Positions 6,602 through 12,917 of a stretch of DNA of 12,963 nt are shown here, in pieces. The DNA lies in contig JASLFY010000058.1 in assembly GCA_030150425.1 (NCBI GenBank), positions 1 through 12,963 on the forward strand, given 5' to 3'. The translations under genes and the position numbers were made by a program. Position 1 is the stretch's first letter, and each line of letters begins with the position of its first letter. The notes beneath the pieces are model-generated. The model saw only the letters and a program-made list of their open reading frames with translations. It ran no database searches and was not told the origin of the DNA. The stretch is from Yimella sp. (lineage in GTDB: Bacteria; Actinomycetota; Actinomycetes; Actinomycetales; Dermatophilaceae).

Positions 6602-7657
6602 TCACGGCTGCTTCCGCCGTCCGTCCTCGTCCCAGTGGTCGGCCACCTTCTTGCTCGGCTGCACCCGCGGCGGCTCCCCCGGCATCTTCGGGTAGTCCGG
6701 TGGGAAGTTGAGTTCGCCGAGACCTCGTTCCTCGACGTCCTTGTCCCACAAGGCGATTGCCGCAGTGATGTCTCCAGGTGTGCCGCGGTCGGCCCACGCG
6801 TCACCGTCGGCGGCGAGCAGGTCCGGAACGGTTCGTACGGTGAAGTCGCCGACGGCGACGTCGCGCAGCCGCTCCCACGGCAGCGGCATCGAGACCGGTG
6901 CGCCCGGCAGCGGGCGGGGCGAGTAGGCGCCGGCGATCGTACGGTCGCGACAGGCCTGGTTGAAGTCGACGAAGATGCGCTCGCCGCGCTCCTCCTTCCA
7001 CCACGCGGTGGTGACCAGGTCGGGCATCCGCCGTTCCAGTTCACGGGCGACACCGATCACGCCGTGGCGTACGTCGAGGAACTCGTGGGTGGGTTCGATC
7101 GAGGCGTAGACGTGCAGCCCGCGGTTGCCGCTGGTCTTGACCCGCGGCACGAACCCGATCCCGGTGAGCACCTCCCGCAGCGCGTGCGCGGCCTCCACCA
7201 CGTCCCCGAAGGTGCGGCCGGGCTGCGGGTCCAGGTCGATCCGGAACTCGTCGGGGTTGTCGTTGTCTGCGGCGCCCACCGGCCACGGGTGGAAGGTCAC
7301 AGTGTTCATCTGGGCGCACCAGACGGCCGCCGCCGGCTCGTCGAGCACCAGCTGCGGGTGCCTGCGGCCGGAGGGGTAGGTGCACTCGACGGTCCGGACG
7401 AACTCCGGCACCCCGCGCGGCGGATTCTTGGAGAAGAACTGCTCGCCGCCGATTCCCTCCGGAAAACGTTGCAGCGCAACGGGTCTGCCACCGTTCGCCC
7501 GGATGAACGGTTCGCCGACGGCGACCAGGTAGCGGGCCAGGTCGAGCTTGGTGATGCCGTCGTCGGGGTAGATCACCCGGTCCGGGCTCGACACCCGCAT
7601 CTGTCGCACGCCGTGTGGACCGTCGACCTCGAGCGTCTCCGCCTTGCTGGCTGCCAT
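6602..7657 (-). CDS. Prim-PolC: LigD-PolDom-like primase-polymerase (archaeo-eukaryotic primase superfamily)
   Basis: The 351-residue polymerase fills short gaps with ribo- or deoxyribonucleotides during excision or end repair. Catalytic Asp141 and Asp143 lie in FRIDLDP, the third acidic residue is Asp231 in IFVDFNQ, and the nucleotide-binding KTSGNRGLH motif spans 174-182. RVSSPDRVIYPDDGITKLDL (21-40) is the typical PolDom N-terminus. The frame stays open far upstream, antisense to the nuclease, but the ATG at 7657 gives a standard start. A TACGCT -10 is positioned for a leaderless transcript. It is stand-alone, not fused to a ligase, and is followed co-directionally by ligC. In M. tuberculosis the equivalents (Rv3730c and Rv3731) are neighbours but, as I recall, divergent. 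Function is by family; Ku is not in the window. Confidence 0.92.
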   Translation of the reverse strand: MAASKAETLEVDGPHGVRQMRVSSPDRVIYPDDGITKLDLARYLVAVGEPFIRANGGRPVALQRFPEGIGGEQFFSKNPPRGVPEFVRTVECTYPSGRRHPQLVLDEPAAAVWCAQMNTVTFHPWPVGAADNDNPDEFRIDLDPQPGRTFGDVVEAAHALREVLTGIGFVPRVKTSGNRGLHVYASIEPTHEFLDVRHGVIGVARELERRMPDLVTTAWWKEERGERIFVDFNQACRDRTIAGAYSPRPLPGAPVSMPLPWERLRDVAVGDFTVRTVPDLLAADGDAWADRGTPGDITAAIALWDKDVEERGLGELNFPPDYPKMPGEPPRVQPSKKVADHWDEDGRRKQP

Positions 7658-7663
7658 GCGATC

Positions 7664-7690
7664 AGCGTACGGCCCGACCGACTTGACCAA
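7664..7690 (-). promoter_or_regulatory. Putative leaderless promoter of Prim-PolC
   Basis: Reading leftward, the hexamer TACGCT (7669-7664) fits the actinobacterial -10 consensus TANNNT and is followed by exactly six bases before the A of the ATG at 7657, so the RNA would begin at the start codon. A -35-like TTGGTC lies at 7690-7685, with a rather short 15-bp spacer. No Shine-Dalgarno is present, which agrees with a leaderless message. The sequence is seen; the promoter is inferred. Confidence 0.5.
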
Positions 7691-7703
7691 ATGCTGACCG
7701 AAT

Positions 7704-7732
7704 CGTCGCCAGGTCTTCACCTCCGAGCCACC
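7704..7732 (+). promoter_or_regulatory. Degenerate PHO-box-like 11-bp direct repeats upstream of nuclease
   Basis: Three heptamers at exact 11-bp spacing, CGTCGCC (7704), CTTCACC (7715) and AGCCACC (7726), match the actinobacterial PhoP unit GTTCACC at 4, 6 and 4 of 7 positions. They lie upstream of the putative nuclease -10. Secreted nucleases are often phosphate-regulated, so the site is plausible, but two of three units are poor and C-rich matches arise easily at this base composition. Confidence 0.2.
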
Positions 7733-7764
7733 GTGTCGGCCCCGCGGATCACCTGCGACGGGCC

Positions 7765-7806
7765 TAGCCTCACGCGCGTTCGCCCGAATCCACAACGGGG
7801 CGAACG
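7765..7806 (+). promoter_or_regulatory. Putative -10 and 5'-leader inverted repeat of the secreted nuclease gene
   Basis: TAGCCT at 7765-7770 fits TANNNT. RNA starting near 7777 would open with a perfect 9-bp inverted repeat: CGTTCGCCC (7777-7785) and GGGCGAACG (7798-7806) around a 12-base loop. The repeat may be an mRNA 5'-end hairpin or a dyad operator. A start site and role are inferred only; no convincing -35 is visible. Confidence 0.35.
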
Positions 7807-7846
7807 GAATCCCGTCAACACCCTCATGATCGGAAGACCCCACCCC

Positions 7847-10246
7847 ATGGCTCCCTCCCCCACGTTCCGCCTGGCCGTCGCGGCCTCGGTCGGCGTCCTG
7901 GCCGCCACCGGCGCGGTCGCCGCGGCCCCCACCGCACGCGCCGCCTCCACCACGCTGACCATCTCCGAGGTCTACGGCGGTGGCGGAAACTCCGGCGCCT
8001 CGTTCGCCAGCGACTTCGTCGAGCTCTACAACCGCAGCTCCGCGGCGGTCGACCTGACCGGCTGGACGGTGCAGTACTACTCGGCGTCGGGCACGACCGC
8101 GCAGAAGACCTCCCTGTCCGGCACGGTCGCCCCCGGCACCCACTTCCTGGTCAAGGAGGCCGACGGCGCGAACACCTCGGCCACCCCGCTGCCGACGCCG
8201 GACGCCACCGGCACCATCCCGATGAGCGGCACTGCCGGCCGCGTCGTGCTGGTCAACGCCACCGGCGAGACGGTCGACCTGGTCGGCTACGGCAACGCCT
8301 CGGTGAGCGAGGGCGCCCCGGCGGCCGGCACCACCAACGCCACCTCCGCCACCCGGATCTCCCCGTGCACCGACACGGACAACAACGCCGCGGACTTCCA
8401 GACTGCGACCCCGACGCCGAGCAACGCTGCGGCCGGAGCGACGGCGTGCACCCCCGGCGGTGGCACCACTCCGCCGACCGGCACCGAGGCGACCATCGAG
8501 CAGATCCAGGGCGCCGGCCACACCTCGCCGTACAACGGCAAGCAGGTCGTCGGTGTCAAGGGCGTCGTGACCGCCACCTCCAGCACCGGCTTCTGGATCC
8601 AGTCGACCACCCCGGACGACGACCCGGCCACCAGCGAGGGCCTGTTCGTGTTCACCCGCACCGCCCCGACCGCCGTCGTCGGCGACGCGGTCGAGGTCTC
8701 CGGCAGCATCTCGGAGTACCGCCCCGGCGGCTCCGGTGGTACCACCAACCTGACCACCACCGAGCTGACCAACCCGAAGATCACGACGGTCAGCACCGGC
8801 AACGCGCTGCCCGCGCCGGTCGTCATCGGTGTCGACCGGATCGCCCCGCAGCAGAGCGTCTTCGCCGGAGACCCGGGTTCCGTCGAGGCCGGCGGCACCC
8901 CGTTCGACGTGACCAAGAACGCGATCGACTTCGACGAGTCGCTCGAGGGCATGCGGGTCTCGTTGCGGGACGCCAAGGCGGTCGGCCCGACCAACACCTC
9001 GTACGGCGAGACCCCGGTCGTGCCGGGCCAGAACGTCAGCGGGATCAAGGACCCGCGCGGCGGCCTCGTCTACGGCTCGTACGACAACCCCAACTCGGCG
9101 CGGCTGATCCTGGCCGACACCCTCGTCAAGGGACAGATCCCGACAGCGAACGTCGGTGACACCTACGCCGGGACGACCACCGGGATCATGGACTACGCCT
9201 TCGCCAACTTCGAGGTGCTGGTCACCGACCCGGCGCCGCTGAAGTCCGCCGGGCTGCAGCGCGAGGTCACCGCGACCCCGAGTGGCAGCGAGCTGTCGGT
9301 CGGCACGTTCAACGTCGAGAACCTCGCCCCGAGCGACCCGAACAGTAAGTTCCAGCGCCTGGCCCAGCAGGTCGTCACCAACCTGAAGGCACCGGACATC
9401 CTGGCGCTGGAGGAGATCCAGGACAACACCGGCGCGGCGAACGACGGCACCGTCGACTCCACCGCCACCACCGACAAGCTGATCGCGGCGATCAAGGCCG
9501 CCGGCGGCCCGTCGTACGCGGCCCGGTGGATCAACCCCGAGGACGGCAAGGACGGCGGCCAGCCGGGCGGCAACATCCGCCAGGTGTTCTTCTACCGCGC
9601 CGACCGCGGAGTCGGGTTCGTCGACAAGGCCGGCGCGACCGCGAACAGCTCGACCGCGGTCGTCGGCGCGGGCCGGAACACCACGATCACCCAGTCCCCC
9701 GGCCGGATCGACCCGACCAACCACGCCTGGGACAACTCGCGCAAGCCGCTGGTGGGCCAGTTCACCTGGAACGACCGCTCGTTCTTCGTGATCGCCAACC
9801 ACTTCGCGTCCAAGGGTGGCGACGACCCGTTGTTCGGCCGGTTCCAGCAGCCGCTGCGTTCCTCGGAGGTCCAGCGCAACGCGCAGGCGCAGGTCGTCCG
9901 CGGTTTCGTCGACTCCCTGCTCAAGGCCGACGCGAACGCCAATGTCGTGGTGCTCGGTGACCTGAACGACTTCGAGTTCAGCAAGACCGCCGACATCCTC
10001 GTCGGCTCGGGCAGCACCGCGCTGACCGACCTGCCGCGCACGCTGCCGGCGAACGAGCGCTACACGTACGACTACCAGGGCAACAGCCAGGTGCTCGACC
10101 ACATCCTGGTCAGCCCGAAGCTGGCGACGTCGCGCGCCAACAAGGCCCTGTCGTACGACATCGTCCACACCAACTCGGAGTTCTCCGACCAGGACTCCGA
10201 CCACGACCCGCAGGTCGTCCGGCTCCCGGTGCAGGTGACCCGCTGA
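7847..10246 (+). CDS. Secreted nuclease: lamin-tail domain plus endonuclease/exonuclease/phosphatase (EEP) domain
   Basis: The 799-residue exported protein is of the ExeM/NucH-like extracellular nuclease type, expected to degrade DNA outside the cell. The signal peptide (hydrophobic 8-27) has a likely cleavage after Ala32 in TARA-AST. The lamin-tail domain spans about 33-185 (ISEVYGGGGNSGASFASDF). A Thr/Pro/Gly-rich linker and an OB-like beta region follow at about 213-465. The EEP domain spans about 484-795, with Asn489 in GTFNVEN, Glu522/Glu523 in LEEIQD, His652 in ANHFASKGGD, Asp705/Asn707 in LGDLND, and Asp785/His786 in SDHDPQ. All metal-site motifs are intact. The only two cysteines, Cys174 and Cys201, flank the end of the lamin-tail domain and may form a disulfide. 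There is no sorting signal or C-terminal anchor. The ATG at 7847 has GGAAG 11 nt upstream; an in-frame ATG at 7826 would add MIGRPHP and a positive charge, so the start is uncertain. Confidence 0.92.
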   Translation: MAPSPTFRLAVAASVGVLAATGAVAAAPTARAASTTLTISEVYGGGGNSGASFASDFVELYNRSSAAVDLTGWTVQYYSASGTTAQKTSLSGTVAPGTHFLVKEADGANTSATPLPTPDATGTIPMSGTAGRVVLVNATGETVDLVGYGNASVSEGAPAAGTTNATSATRISPCTDTDNNAADFQTATPTPSNAAAGATACTPGGGTTPPTGTEATIEQIQGAGHTSPYNGKQVVGVKGVVTATSSTGFWIQSTTPDDDPATSEGLFVFTRTAPTAVVGDAVEVSGSISEYRPGGSGGTTNLTTTELTNPKITTVSTGNALPAPVVIGVDRIAPQQSVFAGDPGSVEAGGTPFDVTKNAIDFDESLEGMRVSLRDAKAVGPTNTSYGETPVVPGQNVSGIKDPRGGLVYGSYDNPNSARLILADTLVKGQIPTANVGDTYAGTTTGIMDYAFANFEVLVTDPAPLKSAGLQREVTATPSGSELSVGTFNVENLAPSDPNSKFQRLAQQVVTNLKAPDILALEEIQDNTGAANDGTVDSTATTDKLIAAIKAAGGPSYAARWINPEDGKDGGQPGGNIRQVFFYRADRGVGFVDKAGATANSSTAVVGAGRNTTITQSPGRIDPTNHAWDNSRKPLVGQFTWNDRSFFVIANHFASKGGDDPLFGRFQQPLRSSEVQRNAQAQVVRGFVDSLLKADANANVVVLGDLNDFEFSKTADILVGSGSTALTDLPRTLPANERYTYDYQGNSQVLDHILVSPKLATSRANKALSYDIVHTNSEFSDQDSDHDPQVVRLPVQVTR

Positions 10247-10275
10247 TCCACGGCTGATCGCACGGCACGAACACG

Positions 10276-10310
10276 GCAGGGGCCGGGCGGAACATCCGCC
10301 CGGCCCCTGC
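10276..10310 (+). terminator. GC-rich hairpin terminator after the nuclease gene
   Basis: A perfect 16-bp inverted repeat, GCAGGGGCCGGGCGGA at 10276-10291 and its complement at 10295-10310, has a 3-base loop, ACA. It starts 30 bp after the nuclease stop and ends 13 bp before the msrB ATG. Only a short TGTTG follows, so there is no T-tract. It should stop nuclease transcription before msrB. Confidence 0.85.
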
Positions 10311-10323
10311 TGTTGCCCCGTGC

Positions 10324-10725
10324 ATGACCAAGGTGACCAAGACCGACCAGGAATGGCGCGAGCAGCTCAGCGCCGCCGAGTACGCCGTGCTGCGCCAGGG
10401 CGGCACCGAACGACCGTTCACCGGCGAGTACACCGACACCGAGACGCCGGGCGTCTACTCCTGCCGGGCCTGCGGCGCCGAGTTGTTCCGCAGCACCACC
10501 AAGTTCCACAGCCACTGCGGCTGGCCGTCGTTCTACGCCCCGTCGGAGGCCGACAACGTGACCCTCATCGAGGACCGCTCGCTGGGGATGGTCCGCACCG
10601 AGGTGCGGTGCGGGTCCTGCGACTCCCACCTGGGCCACGTCTTCGAGGGCGAGGGTTACGACACCCCGACCGACCAGCGCTACTGCATCAACTCGATCAG
10701 CCTGACCCTCGACCCGCAAGCCTGA
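10324..10725 (+). CDS. msrB: Peptide-methionine (R)-S-oxide reductase MsrB
   Basis: The 133-residue cytoplasmic enzyme reduces methionine-R-sulfoxide in proteins. Two zinc CxxC pairs are present, Cys47/Cys50 (CRAC) and Cys96/Cys99 (CGSC). Catalytic Cys121 lies in RYCINS, and Cys65 in HCGWPSF is the likely resolving cysteine. HLGHVFEGEGYDTP is typical. Length is normal for a single-domain MsrB. The ATG at 10324 gives the usual MTKVTKTDQEW start, but no Shine-Dalgarno or promoter is visible in the 13 bp after the upstream hairpin. It converges on hemQ with a 2-bp gap and no hairpin between. Confidence 0.96.
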   Translation: MTKVTKTDQEWREQLSAAEYAVLRQGGTERPFTGEYTDTETPGVYSCRACGAELFRSTTKFHSHCGWPSFYAPSEADNVTLIEDRSLGMVRTEVRCGSCDSHLGHVFEGEGYDTPTDQRYCINSISLTLDPQA

Positions 10726-10727
10726 CC

Positions 10728-11465
10728 TCAGCGCAGCTTCGCGGCCAGCTCACCGATCGTGGTCTGCGGGCCGGTGAAGAACGGGATCTCCTCGCGCACG
10801 TGGCGGCGCGCGTCGACCGCGCGCAGCTCGCGCATCAGGTCGACGATGCGGTGCAGTTCGTCGGCCTCGAAGCAGAGCAGCCACTCGTAGTCGCCCAGGG
10901 CGAACGCCGAGATGGTGTTGGCGCGGACGTCACCGAAGTCCTTGGCCGCCAGGCCGTGCTCGCGCAGCATCCGGCGGCGGTCTTCCTCGGGCAGGACGTA
11001 CCAGTCGTACGAGCGCACGAACGGATAGACGCAGGCGTACGTCGGGGCGGGTTCCCCGGCCAGGAAGGCCGGGATGTGGCCCCGGTTGAACTCCGCTGCG
11101 CGGTGCAGGCCCGCGTTCGACCAGACGCCGTCGAAGCTGTGGCCGAGCTCGGTGGCCAGGAAGCCGCGGTAGGCCTCCTGCAACTGCTCGATCGTGTCGG
11201 CGTGCCACCAGACCATGAGGTCGGCGTCGGCGCGCAGGCCGCCCACGTCGTACAGGCCACGCACCGTCACGCCGCGCTTCTTGTCCAGGCCGGCGAAGAA
11301 CTTCTCCGCCTCCTTCACGGCCTTCTTGGAGTCCGGCATCGGCCGGTTCGCCTTGAAGACGGAGTACATCGCGTAGCGGATGGTGTTGTTGATCTCCTCG
11401 GCACGCTCGGCCGGCAGGTCGTTCGCGGTGCCGAGCGGGGCGGCGGCGGGGGCGTTGTCAGTCAT
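10728..11465 (-). CDS. hemQ: Coproheme decarboxylase HemQ/ChdC (chlorite-dismutase family)
   Basis: The 245-residue enzyme converts Fe-coproporphyrin III to haem b, the last step of the coproporphyrin-dependent pathway, in the cytoplasm. RANTISAFALGDYEWLLCFEADELHR (from 181) and RRHVREEIPFFTG (from 220) are actinobacterial ChdC signatures. Tyr147 in YPFVRSYDWY is the expected radical tyrosine. His130 in FNRGHIPAF lies 17 residues before it, the same spacing as the His118/Tyr135 pair described for Corynebacterium diphtheriae ChdC, so this is the actinobacterial subtype with a distal histidine. The ATG at 11465 has a good Shine-Dalgarno (AGAAGGA). It lies 36 bp downstream of hemY on the same strand, probably one operon. 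Confidence 0.95.
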   Translation of the reverse strand: MTDNAPAAAPLGTANDLPAERAEEINNTIRYAMYSVFKANRPMPDSKKAVKEAEKFFAGLDKKRGVTVRGLYDVGGLRADADLMVWWHADTIEQLQEAYRGFLATELGHSFDGVWSNAGLHRAAEFNRGHIPAFLAGEPAPTYACVYPFVRSYDWYVLPEEDRRRMLREHGLAAKDFGDVRANTISAFALGDYEWLLCFEADELHRIVDLMRELRAVDARRHVREEIPFFTGPQTTIGELAAKLR

Positions 11466-11501
11466 CGATTCCTTCTCTGATCTGTGCGGACTGGATTCGG
11501 G

Positions 11502-12875
11502 TCAGGGGCGCTGCAGGACGGCGAGGACGTCGCGGGCGGCGGTGCGGCCGGAGCCGATGCACGCGGGGATCCCGACCCCGTCGTACGCGGCGCCGGCGAC
11601 GGCGAGGGTCGGGTGGGTTTCGAGCGCCGTGCGGATGCCCTCGACGAGTTCGAGATGTCCGACGGCGTACTGGGGCAGGCCGCCGCCCCAGCGTTGTACG
11701 TGGTGGTCGAGCGGTTCCGGCAGCTCACCGACGGCGTCGGCCAGGTCGGCCAGCCCGGTGTCGACCAGCACGTCGTCGGGTCGCTGCAGCGCACGCACTT
11801 CACCGGCCCGCCCCATCGACACCCGTACGAAGGTGACGTCGGCGTGGTCCTCGACGAGCCAGGGCCACTTGCGGGACGAGAATGTTGCCGCCTTGATCGT
11901 GCGCCCGTCCAGCGGCGGCACCAGGAACCCCGAACTGCTCGGCAGGTGGGCCAGGTCGTCGGTGGCGAAGGCGTAGGTGACGATCGCCATCGAGGCGTAG
12001 TCGATGCAGGCGAGCGCCGCGGCGGCCGGTTCGCTGACGGAGCCGAGCAGGCGGGCGGCCGCGGCGGCCGGCGTGGCGAGCACCACCCCGTCGGCGGCCA
12101 CCACCGAACCGTCGGCCAGTTCGATCCGCCACCCGGTTCCGGCCGCGGTCAGGTCGACAACGGTTGATCCGGTGCGAACCTCGACTCCCTTGTCCTGCAA
12201 CGCTTCTCGCAACCGAACCGGCAGGCTGCCGACGCCTCCTCGCAGCCCGGCGAACACCGGACGCGGATCCTCCGGTCGGCTGCTGACCGAGGCGGCCGCG
12301 GCGGCGAGGCTCGAGCCGTTGCGTACGGCGTCGTACAGCGGGCGTACGCAGGCCTTCGCGGACAACCGGCGCGCGTGGCCGGCGTAGACGCCGCCGAGCA
12401 ACGGCTCGACGAGGCGGTCGACGACCGCCGGTCCGACCGCCTGCTCGACCAGGTCGCCGACGGAGATGTCGTCAATGGCGTCGTCGAGCGTCACGGGCCG
12501 TTCGGTGCGGGCGCGGGCGACCTCGTCGTCGGTCAGCAGACCGGTCAACGACGTCGGGTCGGCGGGGACGCCCATCAGGGTGCCGCGCGGCATCGGGTGC
12601 ATCCGGCCGCGCGACCAGACGGACGCGGGCACGGTGGCCGGGGCGACGGCGTCGAGGCCGAGTTCGCCGAGCAGTTCCGGGGCCTCCGGGCGACGGGCGA
12701 GCATCGACTCCGCGCCGAGGTCGACCGAAATCCCCGCGACCCGACCGGTGTGCAACTTGCCGCCCACCCGGTCGGTCGACTCGAGGACGGTCACGTCGCG
12801 CACGCCCTGTCGGGTCAGCTCCCACGCAGCACTGAGGCCGGCGATGCCGGCACCGATGACGACGATGCTTCCCAC
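11502..12875 (-). CDS. hemY: Coproporphyrinogen III oxidase, HemY/CgoX type (FAD-dependent; often annotated protoporphyrinogen oxidase, hemG)
   Basis: The 457-residue flavoprotein oxidises coproporphyrinogen III (or protoporphyrinogen IX) to the porphyrin. The FAD Rossmann motif GAGIAG is at 8-13, the ribose-binding Glu32 is in VLES, and RVGGKLHT is at 36-43. A C-terminal FAD contact, GVGIPACIGSG, lies at 433-443. VEPLLGGVYAGHARRLS is a family hallmark. Pairing with hemQ favours the coproporphyrin-dependent role. The start is uncertain. GTG at 12875 gives the normal MGSIVVIGAGIAG beginning; an in-frame GTG at 12896 would add seven acidic or polar residues, atypical ahead of the first beta strand. 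Neither has a strong Shine-Dalgarno. It lies shortly downstream of another leftward gene, suggesting an operon. Confidence 0.93.
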   Translation of the reverse strand: MGSIVVIGAGIAGLSAAWELTRQGVRDVTVLESTDRVGGKLHTGRVAGISVDLGAESMLARRPEAPELLGELGLDAVAPATVPASVWSRGRMHPMPRGTLMGVPADPTSLTGLLTDDEVARARTERPVTLDDAIDDISVGDLVEQAVGPAVVDRLVEPLLGGVYAGHARRLSAKACVRPLYDAVRNGSSLAAAAASVSSRPEDPRPVFAGLRGGVGSLPVRLREALQDKGVEVRTGSTVVDLTAAGTGWRIELADGSVVAADGVVLATPAAAAARLLGSVSEPAAAALACIDYASMAIVTYAFATDDLAHLPSSSGFLVPPLDGRTIKAATFSSRKWPWLVEDHADVTFVRVSMGRAGEVRALQRPDDVLVDTGLADLADAVGELPEPLDHHVQRWGGGLPQYAVGHLELVEGIRTALETHPTLAVAGAAYDGVGIPACIGSGRTAARDVLAVLQRP

Positions 12876-12917
12876 CCCGTCATCGTCCCACTGCACGACG
12901 CGGCGTCGTAGCAGGGG

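Noticed and set aside
6395..7846. Upstream extension of the nuclease frame by about 480 codons on the plus strand
   Set aside because: It runs antisense through Prim-PolC and ligC and would bury the signal peptide in the middle of the protein. The secretion signal fixes the real start at 7847 or 7826.
7658..10204. Upstream extension of the Prim-PolC frame by about 850 codons on the minus strand
   Set aside because: The extension is antisense to the secreted nuclease and is Gly/Arg/Asp/Val-rich shadow sequence. PolDom proteins start near the ATG at 7657, which also has a promoter-like element.
10242..10268. Short tandem repeat GCTGATCCACG / GCTGATCGCACG after the nuclease stop
   Set aside because: There are only two imperfect units of about 11 bp, with no dyad symmetry and no match to a known element; chance is sufficient.
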